64,000 nucleotides of DNA from an uncultured Flavobacteriaceae bacterium (GCA_949372605.1 CASIAE010000004.1:38400-102399), one strand, 5' to 3'; positions 36,481-46,143 are shown, counted from the first letter of the stretch. The notes: generated by a model from the sequence alone, not told the origin. Numbers and translations: made by a program.

Positions 36481-37050
36481 TTGCAACAAATAAAGTTTTA
36501 CTTAGATCAAATAGCGATCATATCTGAAGTAGATTGGTTTTTTTTTAAATCAAAGTTGCAACGTCGTATCATTTTAAAGAAATCGATTATTTTAAAAGCT
36601 ACTGAAATTGAAAATAATGTCTCATTTATAGAATCTGGCGTTGTTCGGTTATACATTCCTAAAGAAGATCCAGAAAAAGAAATTACCTTTGGCTTTAGTT
36701 TTAAAAATCAGTTTGTAAGTGCCTATGATTCTTTTTTAACACAAACACCTTCAGCCTATCAACTTCAGGCGCTTTCACAGACTACTTTATTGAGTATTTC
36801 CTATGAAGATTTACAATTGGTTTATAGAAGTACTCAAATAGGAAACCTAGTTGGCAGATTAATTGCAGAACGTCTTTTTTTGATAAAATCTAGCCGTGAA
36901 CAAAACTTACTTAACCTTTCTGCAGAAGAACGTTATCTTAGGTTATTCAAAGAAAGGCCAGAGCTTTTAAAAGTAATTCCTTTAAAATACATCAGCTCTT
37001 ATATTGGTGTTACTGCACAAGCTTTAAGCAGAATAAGAAAACGTTTATAA
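36481..37050 (+). CDS. Crp/Fnr-family transcriptional regulator
   Basis: 189 residues from a TTG start. The N-terminal cyclic-nucleotide-binding-like barrel (IILKATEIENNVSFIESGVV; RLYIPKEDPEKEITFGF) lacks a canonical cAMP phosphate cassette. The C-terminal winged helix ends YISSYIGVTAQALSRIRKRL, the recognition helix of Bacteroidota Crp/Fnr regulators. It lies 62 bases upstream of the desaturase, on the same strand, and may control it in response to membrane state or redox. Confidence 0.88.
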   Translation: MQQIKFYLDQIAIISEVDWFFFKSKLQRRIILKKSIILKATEIENNVSFIESGVVRLYIPKEDPEKEITFGFSFKNQFVSAYDSFLTQTPSAYQLQALSQTTLLSISYEDLQLVYRSTQIGNLVGRLIAERLFLIKSSREQNLLNLSAEERYLRLFKERPELLKVIPLKYISSYIGVTAQALSRIRKRL

Positions 37051-37112
37051 TACCTGTTTATTGACTTCGGTTCATTGTTTGGCTTGAAACATTAAACTAA
37101 ATTTGAAAAAAA

Positions 37113-37835
37113 ATGTTAATTTTTATTTTTACTTTATTACTGTGGTATGGTGGATTATTTTTTCAATCTTTCTTCTTACATCGTTATGCTGCGCACCAAT
37201 TATTTACAATGTCTAAAACTATGGAACGCATTACGTTTGTTTTGACGTGGGTTTTTCAAGGTTCTAGTTATTTAAGTGCTTATGGTTATGGAATCATGCA
37301 TAGAATGCATCACGCATATACCGATACTGACAAAGATCCCCACTCACCCTCTCACGATGCAAATTTATTTGCAATGATGTGGAAAACAAAAACAATCTAT
37401 GAAGATATTAATCAACAACGAATTGAAATCGATGAGCGTTTTATCAAAAATGTTCCGCAATGGAAAGGTTTTGATCAGTTTGCAAGTTCTCAATTTTCTC
37501 GATTGCTTTGGATTGCCATTTATATAACATTCTTTTTTTTATTTGTTACTAGCTGGTGGCAATGGTTATTATTGCCAGTAATCTTGTTAATGGCTCCAAT
37601 ACATGGTGTAATTATTAATTGGTTTGGTCATATTTATGGCTATGTAAATTATACCATCAAAAATACAAGTAAAAATCTCTTTCATTTTGATTTTTTAATG
37701 ATGGGTGAAGGGTATCATAACAACCATCATAATAACGCAAGCAACGCTAATTTTGGTGTTAAATGGCATGAGATTGATGTTACATATCTAATTATAAGAT
37801 TATTAAATGCAGTTGGTTGTATCCAATTAAAATAG
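37113..37835 (+). CDS. membrane fatty-acid desaturase (acyl-CoA/acyl-lipid type)
   Basis: 240 residues with three histidine boxes for the di-iron site: HRYAAH, HRMHH and HNNHH, and about four membrane helices. It is shorter than eukaryotic stearoyl-CoA desaturases but typical for bacterial ones. It introduces a double bond into membrane fatty acids, a cold-adaptation trait that fits a marine bacterium. It is probably cotranscribed with the Crp/Fnr regulator. Confidence 0.9.
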   Translation: MLIFIFTLLLWYGGLFFQSFFLHRYAAHQLFTMSKTMERITFVLTWVFQGSSYLSAYGYGIMHRMHHAYTDTDKDPHSPSHDANLFAMMWKTKTIYEDINQQRIEIDERFIKNVPQWKGFDQFASSQFSRLLWIAIYITFFFLFVTSWWQWLLLPVILLMAPIHGVIINWFGHIYGYVNYTIKNTSKNLFHFDFLMMGEGYHNNHHNNASNANFGVKWHEIDVTYLIIRLLNAVGCIQLK

Positions 37836-38078
37836 CTTCTTTAAGCTTATTTTCATTATCTGACGTCTTTATAAAGATTTAAACACAGGAGACATGATTA
37901 TTCCCCTCACGTATTCACAAATCCCCTTAACAACCACTCCCTAAAACCACTACAAAATAATCTTGTGTTAGATCAGTGAGATCGATTAGGATGTGTTTGG
38001 ATTGTATAAATTGGTATAAAAGAAAAACATTTTTCATTTTTGATTCAGATTAGTCAGATTTGCTCTTATTTTTATCCT

Positions 38079-38801
38079 ATGAAAAATATATCTATTCTTA
38101 TAATCTTTATTAGTTGCTTTTTAACCTCCACTGAATCAGTAGCACAAGGAGATGAAAAAGACGTAAAATATAACTACAAAAGAGGAGATTTTAATGGCAT
38201 AGGGAAATGGTATATGGGAAGAGAAATTGCCTATGTAATGGGGTTTCAAGGAATTAATTGGTTGGAGAGGTCTGAAAGGGAAAAAGAAGAGGATGTTTCT
38301 GCATTGATAGAAAACATGAAGATTGAAGCTGATGATACTATTGCAGATATTGGTGCAGGTTCTGGATATCATGTCTTTAAGATGGCACCATTGGCTGAAA
38401 ATGGTTTGGTTTATGCTGTCGATATTCAACCCGAAATGTTGAATGCGATTAAATTAAAAAATAAGTCAACGGGGATCTTGAATGTTGAAACAATTCTTGG
38501 ATCTGACAAAAGTATCAATTTACCTAAGCACTCGCTCGATAAAGTTTTATTGGTAGATGTCTATCATGAATTTAGTTATCCTGTTGAAATGATTGAGTCT
38601 ATAAAAAATGCTTTAAAACCTAATGGGTTATTGTTTTTAATAGAATATAGGGGTGAAGATTCAAATGTCCCAATTAAAAAAATCCACAAAATGACAGAAA
38701 GACAATCTGTTTTAGAGATGGAGTCAGCTGGATTGAAGTTAAAAGAAAACATTGATAATCTTCCTTGGCAGCACTGTATGATTTTTGAGAAGAATCAATA
38801 A
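38079..38801 (+). CDS. periplasmic class I SAM-dependent methyltransferase-like protein
   Basis: 240 residues from the ATG at 38079, which gives a signal peptide (ILIIFISCFLTSTESVAQG); an upstream TTG at 38040 is less likely. Motif I is DIGAGSGYHVFKMAP, with the acidic loop VYAVDIQPEML and motif DKVLLVDVYHEF. Secreted relatives are common in Bacteroidota and their acceptor is unknown, as is the source of SAM outside the cytoplasm. Confidence 0.82.
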   Translation: MKNISILIIFISCFLTSTESVAQGDEKDVKYNYKRGDFNGIGKWYMGREIAYVMGFQGINWLERSEREKEEDVSALIENMKIEADDTIADIGAGSGYHVFKMAPLAENGLVYAVDIQPEMLNAIKLKNKSTGILNVETILGSDKSINLPKHSLDKVLLVDVYHEFSYPVEMIESIKNALKPNGLLFLIEYRGEDSNVPIKKIHKMTERQSVLEMESAGLKLKENIDNLPWQHCMIFEKNQ

Positions 38802-38864
38802 AATATTGGGAGATTATATTACATATCAAATCCCATCCCCCTGTTTATTAATTAATCAGTAAAC

Positions 38865-39020
38865 TTAAAGCGCCCAAGCTCTTCCACCAGTTGCTTCTTT
38901 TAGGAATACACATCCTTTTTGTTCTTCCGGAGCGGGAGCATAAGCCATAACGATTTCGCCAATTACTTCAGAATTCTTAAAGGCAGATACCGCAAAACTT
39001 CTCAAGCTTCTAAAGAGTTT
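38865..39020 (-). pseudogene. open frame directly after the sulfatase stop, or fragment of another gene
   Basis: After the TAA of the sulfatase, the same frame stays open for 52 codons (FKLFRSLRSFAVSAFKNSEV; then IGEIVMAYAPAPEEQKGC; ending GGRAWAL). The part from SAFKNSEV on is protein-like, so this could be the 3' end of a decayed gene abutting the sulfatase. It is unlikely to be a natural extension, because the sulfatase already has its usual C-terminus. Confidence 0.35.
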
Positions 39021-39023
39021 GAA

Positions 39024-40589
39024 TTAGTTGTTTATTCTTAAATCTTCATTCAGACGGTAAAAAGCACCCTCAATATCACGCTCACCTGTTTCTGCTTTTA
39101 CATCCTTTAGGAATTTATTTAGTTCAGTTTCAAGTTCCTTTACTTTTTTAGGATACTTCTCAAGCAGATTTATGTTTTCGCCGATGTCATTTGCAAGATT
39201 AAATAATTCGACCTTCGGCGTATTCTCATACTTCGTCTCCTTGGACCAATATTTAATTAATTTGAATTCGCCTTTTATAATCGCACTGCGCGGCGCACGA
39301 TGCGACGATTGATGAAAGATCAATACTTCACTGTTTCGCTCAACGGTTTCAATACTTTCGTCGTGAAGAAGAGGAACCAAACTTCCACCGTCAATTTCCT
39401 CAGGCATTTCTACTTTGTTCCCTGCCAACTCGGCAAAAGTGGGAAGAAAGTCTAAACCTGAAACAGGTATTTCGCTTACCCGCCCAGCTTTAATGCCTGG
39501 ACCGAAAACAATAAAAGGAACACGTAATCCTCCCTCGTAAAACGAATGTTTTCCATCGCGCAACGGGAAATTTCTTTGATGAATTTCAGTAAATTTCCCA
39601 TCCACTAATTCTTTGTTCTCATCAACAAAACCCATTTGATACAAAGCCGGCGTACCACCGTTGTCACCCATCAGAAAAATATAGGTGTTGTTTTCAATTC
39701 CCATCTCTTTTACAAAATTGAGAATTTTCCCTACCCCTTCATCCAGATCTTTTAGCATAGCTGCAAACTCCGGATTGGAATGACGCTCACCTACTGGTTT
39801 ATTATTAAAGTATTCAATGGTCTCTTTTTTCGAAATTAATGAAACATGCGCAGCATAATGAGAGAGTTGCACATAAAATGGTTTGTCTTCCGAAATACTC
39901 TCTTTCATATATTTCATTGCGCGATTGGTAATTCCAAAAATATCCTTTGGATTTTCATCGCTCCAATAGTAACAACCTTTGCCAGACCTTCGCATATTTG
40001 TCGGATTCTTAATCTTATTGTCAATTAAGTATTTATCGAGCATTTTGGTATAAGTTTTAAAGTCAAGATATTCGTCGCTAAACATTTCGCCACCGGCATT
40101 TGAGCTCATTCCTTCATCGTAGTCGAAACCGGCATCTTTTGGTTCCATTGCAATGTGCCATTTCCCAAAATGTGCCGTTTTATAATCGGGATTTGCCTTT
40201 TTTATTGCTCGTGGAATAGTAAGCCAGTCGGTAGTTTTTTTATACCAGTCGGTATCTTTGTTATATAGATGCCGGGCTGCATTTTGACCAAACATCATGC
40301 TATTACGGGTTGGTGAACAGATTGGGTTGGGAGCATAACCTTGTGTAAACAACACACCCATTTTTGCCAACTTATCCATGTTGGGTGTTTCGTAGAAATC
40401 ACTTTTCGACTCTGGAATATTAGGATTAGCGAGGTGCGAAACACTTGTCCAGCCCTGATCATCAGTTAGAATAAATATAATATTAGGGCTTATTTGCGCT
40501 GTTTTCGTCTGAGCGATACCCATAAACGAACTTAATACCTCCACAATGAAAACGATTAGAACAAGATTGGCCTTACTTAGTTTCATCAC
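39024..40589 (-). CDS. S1-family arylsulfatase-like sulfatase
   Basis: 521 residues with a signal peptide ending near GIAQT. Metal site [11 protein letters not shown], formylglycine motif C91-S-P-T-R95 (with MMFGQ in place of the usual LTG), GKWH block (AHFGKWHIAM), MGDNGG block and the C-terminal LFNLANDIGENINL of arylsulfatase A-type enzymes. It desulfates glycans in the periplasm or outside. It is isolated from the main locus, with a peroxidase upstream on the same strand. GC content and codon use are somewhat higher than in neighbours. Confidence 0.92.
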   Translation of the reverse strand: MMKLSKANLVLIVFIVEVLSSFMGIAQTKTAQISPNIIFILTDDQGWTSVSHLANPNIPESKSDFYETPNMDKLAKMGVLFTQGYAPNPICSPTRNSMMFGQNAARHLYNKDTDWYKKTTDWLTIPRAIKKANPDYKTAHFGKWHIAMEPKDAGFDYDEGMSSNAGGEMFSDEYLDFKTYTKMLDKYLIDNKIKNPTNMRRSGKGCYYWSDENPKDIFGITNRAMKYMKESISEDKPFYVQLSHYAAHVSLISKKETIEYFNNKPVGERHSNPEFAAMLKDLDEGVGKILNFVKEMGIENNTYIFLMGDNGGTPALYQMGFVDENKELVDGKFTEIHQRNFPLRDGKHSFYEGGLRVPFIVFGPGIKAGRVSEIPVSGLDFLPTFAELAGNKVEMPEEIDGGSLVPLLHDESIETVERNSEVLIFHQSSHRAPRSAIIKGEFKLIKYWSKETKYENTPKVELFNLANDIGENINLLEKYPKKVKELETELNKFLKDVKAETGERDIEGAFYRLNEDLRINN

Positions 40590-40776
40590 TCAGCTTATTT
40601 TTTGTTTTGAGTCTTAAAAATTCAATCTACAAATCATTGATGTCATTAGCTTCCTAAAAAATAAATTATTCTAAAACTTTATGCTTATTTTTAATAGATG
40701 CGACAGAACCGGGCTGGGGGTCTTTTAACTCTCCGGCGTGAACACATAAGGTTCTAAAATCAGCTTTTGTTTTAAT

Positions 40777-41331
40777 TTATTCTTCAATCCATGAGACAAC
40801 ACTAGGATCATCTGGAAGTGTACTTGGAGAAACCACCATTGCCAAACGACCATCTGCGTTAATTAGATATTTCTGGAAATTCCATGAAACACTTGAATCT
40901 AAAACTCCATTTTTACTCTTTTTAGTCAAAAACTCATACACTGGATGCATTTTTTTCCCTTTAACAGAAATCTTACTCATCATTGGGAAAGTCACTCCAT
41001 AATTTCTTTTGCAAAAAACAGCAATCTCTTCATCTGATCCAGGTTCTTGAAACATAAAATTATTTGCAGGAAAACCTACAATAACAAAATCTTTATCGCC
41101 GTACTTATCATAAATCGCTTGTAATTTTTTGTACTGTGGAGTTAATCCACATTTAGAAGCAGTATTCACAACCATTATTTTTTTCCCTTTTAAAGAACTA
41201 AAGTCAAATTCTTCTCCCTCTAGGTTTTGAACTGTAAATTGGTAAATCGTTGTATCACCTGCTTCCTTTTGACCTCTAGCTGATAGTGTTGCAATCATAA
41301 TAAATAACGGTATTAAGCTTCTTAACTTCAT
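40777..41331 (-). CDS. glutathione peroxidase family thiol peroxidase, secreted
   Basis: 184 residues with a signal peptide ending near SARGQ. The GPx fold shows NTASKCGLTPQY with the peroxidatic C61, the GFPANNFMFQEPG block (the usual CNQF reads ANNF) and WNFQKYL with the conserved Trp and Asn. Bacterial members use thioredoxin-like donors to reduce peroxides. It lies 187 bases upstream of the sulfatase on the same strand; a functional link is not evident. Confidence 0.9.
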   Translation of the reverse strand: MKLRSLIPLFIMIATLSARGQKEAGDTTIYQFTVQNLEGEEFDFSSLKGKKIMVVNTASKCGLTPQYKKLQAIYDKYGDKDFVIVGFPANNFMFQEPGSDEEIAVFCKRNYGVTFPMMSKISVKGKKMHPVYEFLTKKSKNGVLDSSVSWNFQKYLINADGRLAMVVSPSTLPDDPSVVSWIEE

Positions 41332-41592
41332 AGTCAGTAATTTTATTTAAATATCGCTGTTTTATTGTTAAGATAAAAATTAAATAAGCGTCTTAGACTA
41401 ATTCTGCAGAAAGGTCTTCTTCAATAAGCGCAGTGCATCTTGGCACAAGATAATCCAGTGAACCAGATTTGAACCAAAGCCAATTGTAGTTTCAATACTT
41501 CAATTTCTCCAGCCATTTTCACCTCAAGTTTAACAAAACTAAAGTAATTATCCTGTGGGATTGAATATTATTACAAGTTCTCAACCACTTTA

Positions 41593-41880
41593 AAGAATAG
41601 CAGAGATTAGGTTATATACTCATTTCACCAGCATATCCCCAAAGGAAAATATATTTATTTTGAAGGGGTGGGGTGTTAAATTGAGAGTTTTAGGTTGGAT
41701 TTTTTGGGTTTACACCCAAATAAAAGGGGGTAATTGGAACCCAGATATCCTAAGTAAAATAGGTGGTTTAGAGCCATACGACTCATAAAATCCTTGGGCA
41801 CACTAATTTCAAGCACTTTTTGGCTTTACATATATCTAAAGTCCTCAGGTTTAGGCTATAACATCTTTACAGAAATAATG
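41593..41880 (-). repeat. dispersed repeat FR1+FR3, longest copy
   Basis: On the minus strand, FR3 (GTGTGCCCAAGGATTTTATG, then TCTAAACCACCTATTTT) runs directly into FR1 (CTCAATTTAACACCCCACCC, AAATAAATATATTTTCC). One T of the TTTT before GGGG is missing, so the KINLFSFWG frame is shifted here. With 58040 it shows that FR3 and FR1 are parts of one element of roughly 290 bases. Confidence 0.8.
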
Positions 41881-41981
41881 CAAGAAAAATACATAAAGAC
41901 ATTAATTTTGCGCATTGGAATAAGATTCTTTGTTAGCTAATTGCAAAACAATTCTTTATATTAATTGAACTATACATAATA

Positions 41982-42905
41982 ATGAATTTTAGAAGTTTAG
42001 CATCAATATTTTCTTGTGTCTTAGTTATACTTGGACTAATATTATATTCCCCTGATATTCCAGTTTCAGATTTAAAAAGTAAGTACGCTAATCAACATTC
42101 AAAATTTATTAAAATTGACGGAATGAATGTTCATTATCGTGACCAAGGGAAAGGTGAGACTATTATTTTATTACACGGGACAGGGGCTTCTTTGCATACT
42201 TGGGACAAATGGACAGATAAATTAAAAAATAGCTATCGCGTAATTAGATTGGATCTTCCAGCATATGGATTAACTGGGCCTCACCCTGAGAATAAATACT
42301 CTATTTCTGAATATTCTGAATTTCTTAACTCATTTGTAAATCAACTAAAACTAAATAATTTTATTCTATCAGGAAATTCACTTGGAGGATCAATCTCATG
42401 GTACTATGCTTCTATTTACCCTGAAAAGGTTCAGCTTTTAAACTTATTAAGCCCTGGAGGATTTTTAAAAAAAGACAACAGAAGTCCTTTAGTAATTAAA
42501 CTAGCAAGAGCACCTGTAATTAATAAAATACTCAGATACGTTACCCCTAGATTTTTCATAAAAAATACTTTAAAAGAAGTTTACTATGACAAAAACAAAT
42601 TAACAGATCTTAAAATTGATACCTATAGGGATATGATTTTAAGAGAGAATAATAGGGAATCGTTTATTAGCAGATCGCTTTTAAAACCTAAAGACCATAC
42701 GAATAGGCTCAAGCTAATTTCAGCTCCTACGCAAATTATATGGGGGAATGAAGACGCTTGGATACCTGTTTCTAATTCTAAGTTTTTCAAGGATGCAATA
42801 GCAAACGTTAGGATCGACATAATGCATGAAACTGGTCACATTCCAATGGAAGAAAGACCATTAGAAAGCTTGGATTTATTATTAAATTTTATAAATAGTA
42901 ATTAA
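41982..42905 (+). CDS. alpha/beta-fold hydrolase, membrane-anchored
   Basis: 307 residues. An N-terminal hydrophobic helix (IFSCVLVILGLILYSPDIPV) anchors it. Then comes a classical fold: HGTGASLHTWDKW oxyanion block, nucleophile elbow SGNSLGGSISW, acid in WGNEDAWIP and the histidine in HETGHIPMEE. It belongs to the broad esterase/lactonase/epoxide-hydrolase group; the substrate is unknown. The preceding 41332-41981 gap is mostly the FR1+FR3 repeat. Confidence 0.85.
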   Translation: MNFRSLASIFSCVLVILGLILYSPDIPVSDLKSKYANQHSKFIKIDGMNVHYRDQGKGETIILLHGTGASLHTWDKWTDKLKNSYRVIRLDLPAYGLTGPHPENKYSISEYSEFLNSFVNQLKLNNFILSGNSLGGSISWYYASIYPEKVQLLNLLSPGGFLKKDNRSPLVIKLARAPVINKILRYVTPRFFIKNTLKEVYYDKNKLTDLKIDTYRDMILRENNRESFISRSLLKPKDHTNRLKLISAPTQIIWGNEDAWIPVSNSKFFKDAIANVRIDIMHETGHIPMEERPLESLDLLLNFINSN

Positions 42906-43033
42906 CCCAATAACTATAATATTGATTCTCCGTTTTCATCTGTAGTTAGAACTTTATAGATATAATTCACGAAGAAGTTGAGCGCCAATAACCAATTTAC
43001 CAGCTCAATTAATTAATGATAGGTTTTTAAAAG

Positions 43034-43102
43034 TAATTAGGCTACACAACCATTTCACCAGCGTATCCCCAAAAGGGAAATAGACTTATTTTGAAGGGGT
43101 TT
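43034..43102 (-). repeat. dispersed repeat FR1, copy 5 (core only)
   Basis: The core in frame reads FKISLFPFWGYAGEMVV then stop, with the CCTAATTACTT flank. The upstream edge falls inside the apparent start of the 43148 gene. Confidence 0.75.
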
Positions 43103-43147
43103 AGTCTTAAAAATAAGTTTGAATTAAACGATAGAATAGAAGGTGTA

Positions 43148-43423
43148 ATGTTTTTGGACAAACACCTAAGGAGGGTTTTTAGTTGTAATGTTGTAGAAAA
43201 GGAATATAATATTAGTTTGACTTCTAAAGAAAAACCATTACGTTGTACTGAGAAATTTATTTATAATGACTTGAAACATAAAATAGTCTTCCCTAACTCC
43301 AATGGTTTAATTAAAATTAATGGAAATGATTTTGAAATTTTAATTGTTGTAGTGATTGATGATTCATACAAGTCTGGATATATAAATAAGACACTAAAGA
43401 AGGACTTTATCAAAAAAAGTTAG
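43148..43423 (+). CDS. small hypothetical protein
   Basis: 91 residues from the ATG at 43148 (MFLDKHLRRVFSC); an in-frame TTG at 43091 lies inside repeat FR1 and is probably not used. The protein is beta-rich and basic, ending in GYINKTLKKDFIKKS. No family recognised. Confidence 0.4.
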   Translation: MFLDKHLRRVFSCNVVEKEYNISLTSKEKPLRCTEKFIYNDLKHKIVFPNSNGLIKINGNDFEILIVVVIDDSYKSGYINKTLKKDFIKKS

Positions 43424-43550
43424 GGAAAACAATAACTGTAAAACTTGATTGTATATGAGTAAAAAATATTCGGTTGGAAGTTTATATGTCGCATTAGTCG
43501 TTATTTGACTATTTTTATGTAATTGACTACTTTCATGTAAAAAATCATGA

Positions 43551-43838
43551 ATGGTTTTCAAAATCAGACTCAATTACGGGTTAGAGACCATCTTAAAACT
43601 AGTTCCTGTTGATTATCTATTAAAATCAAATAACCTTTCTCAAATTGGATTTATAGCACAAGACCTAAAACCGATAGTTCCAGAGGCAGTAAATGGAACA
43701 GAAGGAGACATAGAAAAGGGAGAAACCTTGGGAATAACTTACACCACATTAATCCCAATACTAACGAAGGCAATTCAGGAGTTAAAAAAAGAAAATGAAG
43801 ACCTCAAAAAACGAATTGATGCGTTAGAGAATAAATAA
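43551..43838 (+). CDS. C-terminal part of an S74 (endosialidase-type) chaperone domain
   Basis: 95 residues. LSQIGFIAQDLKPIVPEAVN, the loop GDIEKGETLGITYTTLIPIL and the coiled tail IQELKKENEDLKKRIDALEN match the end of the S74 intramolecular chaperone found at the C-terminus of tail fibres and surface adhesins. The start of the domain and the whole fibre are missing, so this is most likely a gene fragment rather than a free chaperone. Coiled-coil scraps at 29312 and 52619 could come from related genes. Confidence 0.65.
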   Translation: MVFKIRLNYGLETILKLVPVDYLLKSNNLSQIGFIAQDLKPIVPEAVNGTEGDIEKGETLGITYTTLIPILTKAIQELKKENEDLKKRIDALENK

Positions 43839-43899
43839 TCCAAATTGATATCATAAAACAGTAACGTCACTAATAAGCTTTACTGGCGTTTTCTTTTAG

Positions 43900-43947
43900 A
43901 CCACAGGCATATCCTCTTCAGTAAGTTCAGGTATTTCTAGTCTTCTT
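43900..43947 (+). repeat. 3'-associated repeat FR2, copy a
   Basis: GGCATATCCTCTTCAGTAAG plus TTCAGGTATTTCTAG, 62 bases after the S74 fragment stop. The antisense strand reads RRLEIPELTEEDMPVV then stop. Confidence 0.75.
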
Positions 43948-44081
43948 AAATAAGTCAGATGGAGAATATTCACTCGTAAAGAAAGCAGTGTAATATATCT
44001 TAGAACATTATTTACAGGGAGAGTAGCTGATAAGGCTAGTTTAAATTATTCCCTATATTTAAACATCTAATAATCAACATT

Positions 44082-44834
44082 ATGAAAAAAGCTTTATTAA
44101 CTAACCCTGCATTCAGATATGTTTTTGAGATATTTGTGATTGTATTCTCTGTAACGATATCTTTTTTCATACAAGACGTTTTAAACGATAGAGAAAAAAT
44201 AGAACATAAAAACAAGGGACTTAAAGGCGTATTGAGAGACCTCGAACAAGACAAAAAGAATTTTGTTTATACATCTAATGTAATTTCAACTAGAATTAAA
44301 TTGACAGAAGATATTTTGGAAGGGAATACATCAAATCAAAATCTTCTGTCAGTGATGTTGACTTGGGGGTTTACAGGTCAAAATTCAAATTTTAAATCTC
44401 TAATCTCAACAGGAGCTGTTGAATATATCGATAATGATTCTTTGACTTTGGAATTAACTAAATATTATGAGCAGTCTTATAAAGTGTTAAACGATACATC
44501 CGAACAATATGTAAAACACTATTTGGAACTTTCAGGATTTATGAGAACAAATTATCCTGTAAATTCAATGGACAAATTGCAAATTAAAAATGGTAAAATA
44601 GATTATGATGGATTTCAAAATGTAATTTCATTTAAATACAATGATAAAACTATCAATCAGCTTCAGGATGATTTTAGATTTAATAATTATCTATACCAAT
44701 TAAAAAAAACCAAATTATTTTATTTAATGTTTTATGAAAATGCCATAAATCAAATTGACAAATTATCAAAAATAATTATGACTGAATTAAACCTAAAAGA
44801 ACCAATCAAATCCATTAAGCATAAAAACCCATAG
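44082..44834 (+). CDS. membrane-anchored protein resembling DUF6090
   Basis: 250 residues. One N-terminal membrane helix (YVFEIFVIVFSVTISFFIQD) is followed by a long helical cytoplasmic or periplasmic part with coiled-coil character (LKGVLRDLEQDKKNFVYTSN). The layout matches the flavobacterial DUF6090 family of unknown function. The leader holds the shared CTAATAATCAACATTATG motif. The tentative family name rests on layout, not on a signature. Confidence 0.55.
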   Translation: MKKALLTNPAFRYVFEIFVIVFSVTISFFIQDVLNDREKIEHKNKGLKGVLRDLEQDKKNFVYTSNVISTRIKLTEDILEGNTSNQNLLSVMLTWGFTGQNSNFKSLISTGAVEYIDNDSLTLELTKYYEQSYKVLNDTSEQYVKHYLELSGFMRTNYPVNSMDKLQIKNGKIDYDGFQNVISFKYNDKTINQLQDDFRFNNYLYQLKKTKLFYLMFYENAINQIDKLSKIIMTELNLKEPIKSIKHKNP

Positions 44835-44995
44835 GATTAAAAGCTTCAAGTAGCCTTAAAGAATCCTTTAACAAAAATGAAACAAGCTACAAATGATGTA
44901 AGTGAAGACTTGCTGTTTTTTATTTATTAAGCTCTTGCATTTGTTTTTTTTAATTGTTTTTTTATGTTTGAATATTATTAATAATTCAATTACAA

Positions 44996-45430
44996 ATGAT
45001 TCCTATAAAGTTACTTATGCATATAAATGCTCCCAAAGAAGAAGTTTTCAATGCTCTTACTGAGTCAGATAAACTTTCGAAATGGTATACTACTATTGTT
45101 AAAGGAGAATTTAAGTTAAATGAAATTATCACTTTTGAATTTATAAATTTTGCAGAATTTAAATTTAAGGTAATTGCATTAATTCATAATGAATCTGTTC
45201 ATCTTGAAATTATAGAGTCTGGGTTAGATAATGTTGGACATGTAATGAAATATGAATTAGATGAAAACAATGGGAAAACAAGGGTTCGCTATACCTATGA
45301 AGGCTTTGCCGAAATGGATGATTCTTATTCAAATATGAATTATAGTTCTGCTAAATATTTAGAAAGTTTGAGACAGTATTGTCAAACAGGAAATGGTGAG
45401 GCTTTTGGCTCTTCTTCTTATAGAGCTTAA
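44996..45430 (+). CDS. SRPBCC/AHSA1-like protein
   Basis: 144 residues beginning IKLLMHINAPKEEVFNALTE and DKLSKWYTTIV, the standard opening of START/Bet-v1-like AHSA1 domains, then alternating beta strands and a long C-terminal helix. The terminal GEAFGSSSYRA tail is unusual. These domains bind hydrophobic ligands or Hsp90-like clients. Function not assigned. Confidence 0.7.
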   Translation: MIPIKLLMHINAPKEEVFNALTESDKLSKWYTTIVKGEFKLNEIITFEFINFAEFKFKVIALIHNESVHLEIIESGLDNVGHVMKYELDENNGKTRVRYTYEGFAEMDDSYSNMNYSSAKYLESLRQYCQTGNGEAFGSSSYRA

Positions 45431-45450
45431 TTTGAATTAAAATAATTGAC

Positions 45451-45488
45451 TAAATCATCGGCATATCATCTTCATTAAGTTCGGGAAG
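45451..45488 (+). repeat. 3'-associated repeat FR2, copy b (short)
   Basis: CATCGGCATATCATCTTC plus ATTAAGTTCGGGAAG, 20 bases after the SRPBCC stop. The antisense frame reads LPELNEDDMPMI then stop. Confidence 0.7.
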
Positions 45489-45558
45489 AAAAAAACTGAG
45501 TAGAGATATTGTAGAGTTTACTTTATATTAGCATTCTATTAATCATAAATCAAATAAG

Positions 45559-45990
45559 ATGAACGAATTTGAAATATTAAGTGTTTCGCAAGCACAATTC
45601 CAACAGAACGCTTCCTATACTATAGCAGTTTTTATTTTATTAGCAATAAATTTTTATCTGGTTAGAAGAAGTCGTGAATTAAATTTTCCTACTTATGGTA
45701 AAGCAATGATATCTTTCTTCTCATTAATATCTGTTTATGGTGGAATTCAAGTTGCTACATTTTTAAGAGCATTTCAGCATAATACTGCGCTTAATTTAAA
45801 GCAACTTAAAGAATCAGGAACTCCAATATCTGAAGTAAGCGAGGCATCAATTGAGTTTTTTGGTAATCCTTCAGCTCCATTTAGCGCTGGAATACCTGAT
45901 ATTCCTCAAATTATTTTTTATGTAGTTATTCTATTAATTTTAATGGTAGGAATTTGGGGCAAAGCACCAGATGGCGCATACACTAAATAA
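45559..45990 (+). CDS. membrane protein of unknown function
   Basis: 143 residues with three hydrophobic segments (about 18-36, 48-66 and 118-136) and a soluble loop between the second and third (RAFQHNTALNLKQLKESGTP). No family recognised. The downstream region is a cluster of FR2 and FR3 repeats. Confidence 0.6.
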   Translation: MNEFEILSVSQAQFQQNASYTIAVFILLAINFYLVRRSRELNFPTYGKAMISFFSLISVYGGIQVATFLRAFQHNTALNLKQLKESGTPISEVSEASIEFFGNPSAPFSAGIPDIPQIIFYVVILLILMVGIWGKAPDGAYTK

Positions 45991-46029
45991 TTTCATTTCA
46001 AAACTTTATCTTTATGATAGGTTTTTTTA

Positions 46030-46142
46030 TGTCATCGGCATATCCTCTTCAGTAAGTTCAGGTATTTCTAGTCCTCTGGTGAAGCAAAAATTTTTGAATC
46101 AATTTTTCATTCTTAGTGAATAGTAATCGGAGGTTTTTTTTA
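46030..46142 (+). repeat. 3'-associated repeat FR2, copy c, full length with terminator-like end
   Basis: The FR2 head (CATCGGCATATCCTCTTCAG) is followed by CTAGTCCTCTGGTGAAG, about 45 bases, then AATCGGAGG and eight T. CCTCTG and CGGAGG can pair, as in the terminators at 35841 and 56061 but with a much longer loop. It starts 40 bases after the membrane-protein gene. The antisense frame reads FTRGLEIPELTEEDMPMT then stop. Confidence 0.75.
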
Positions 46143-46143
46143 A

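Noticed and set aside
38865-39024. Stop-codon recoding (readthrough) of the sulfatase
   Set aside because: No recoding signal was seen, and the sulfatase already ends at its normal length; other stops in the window behave normally.
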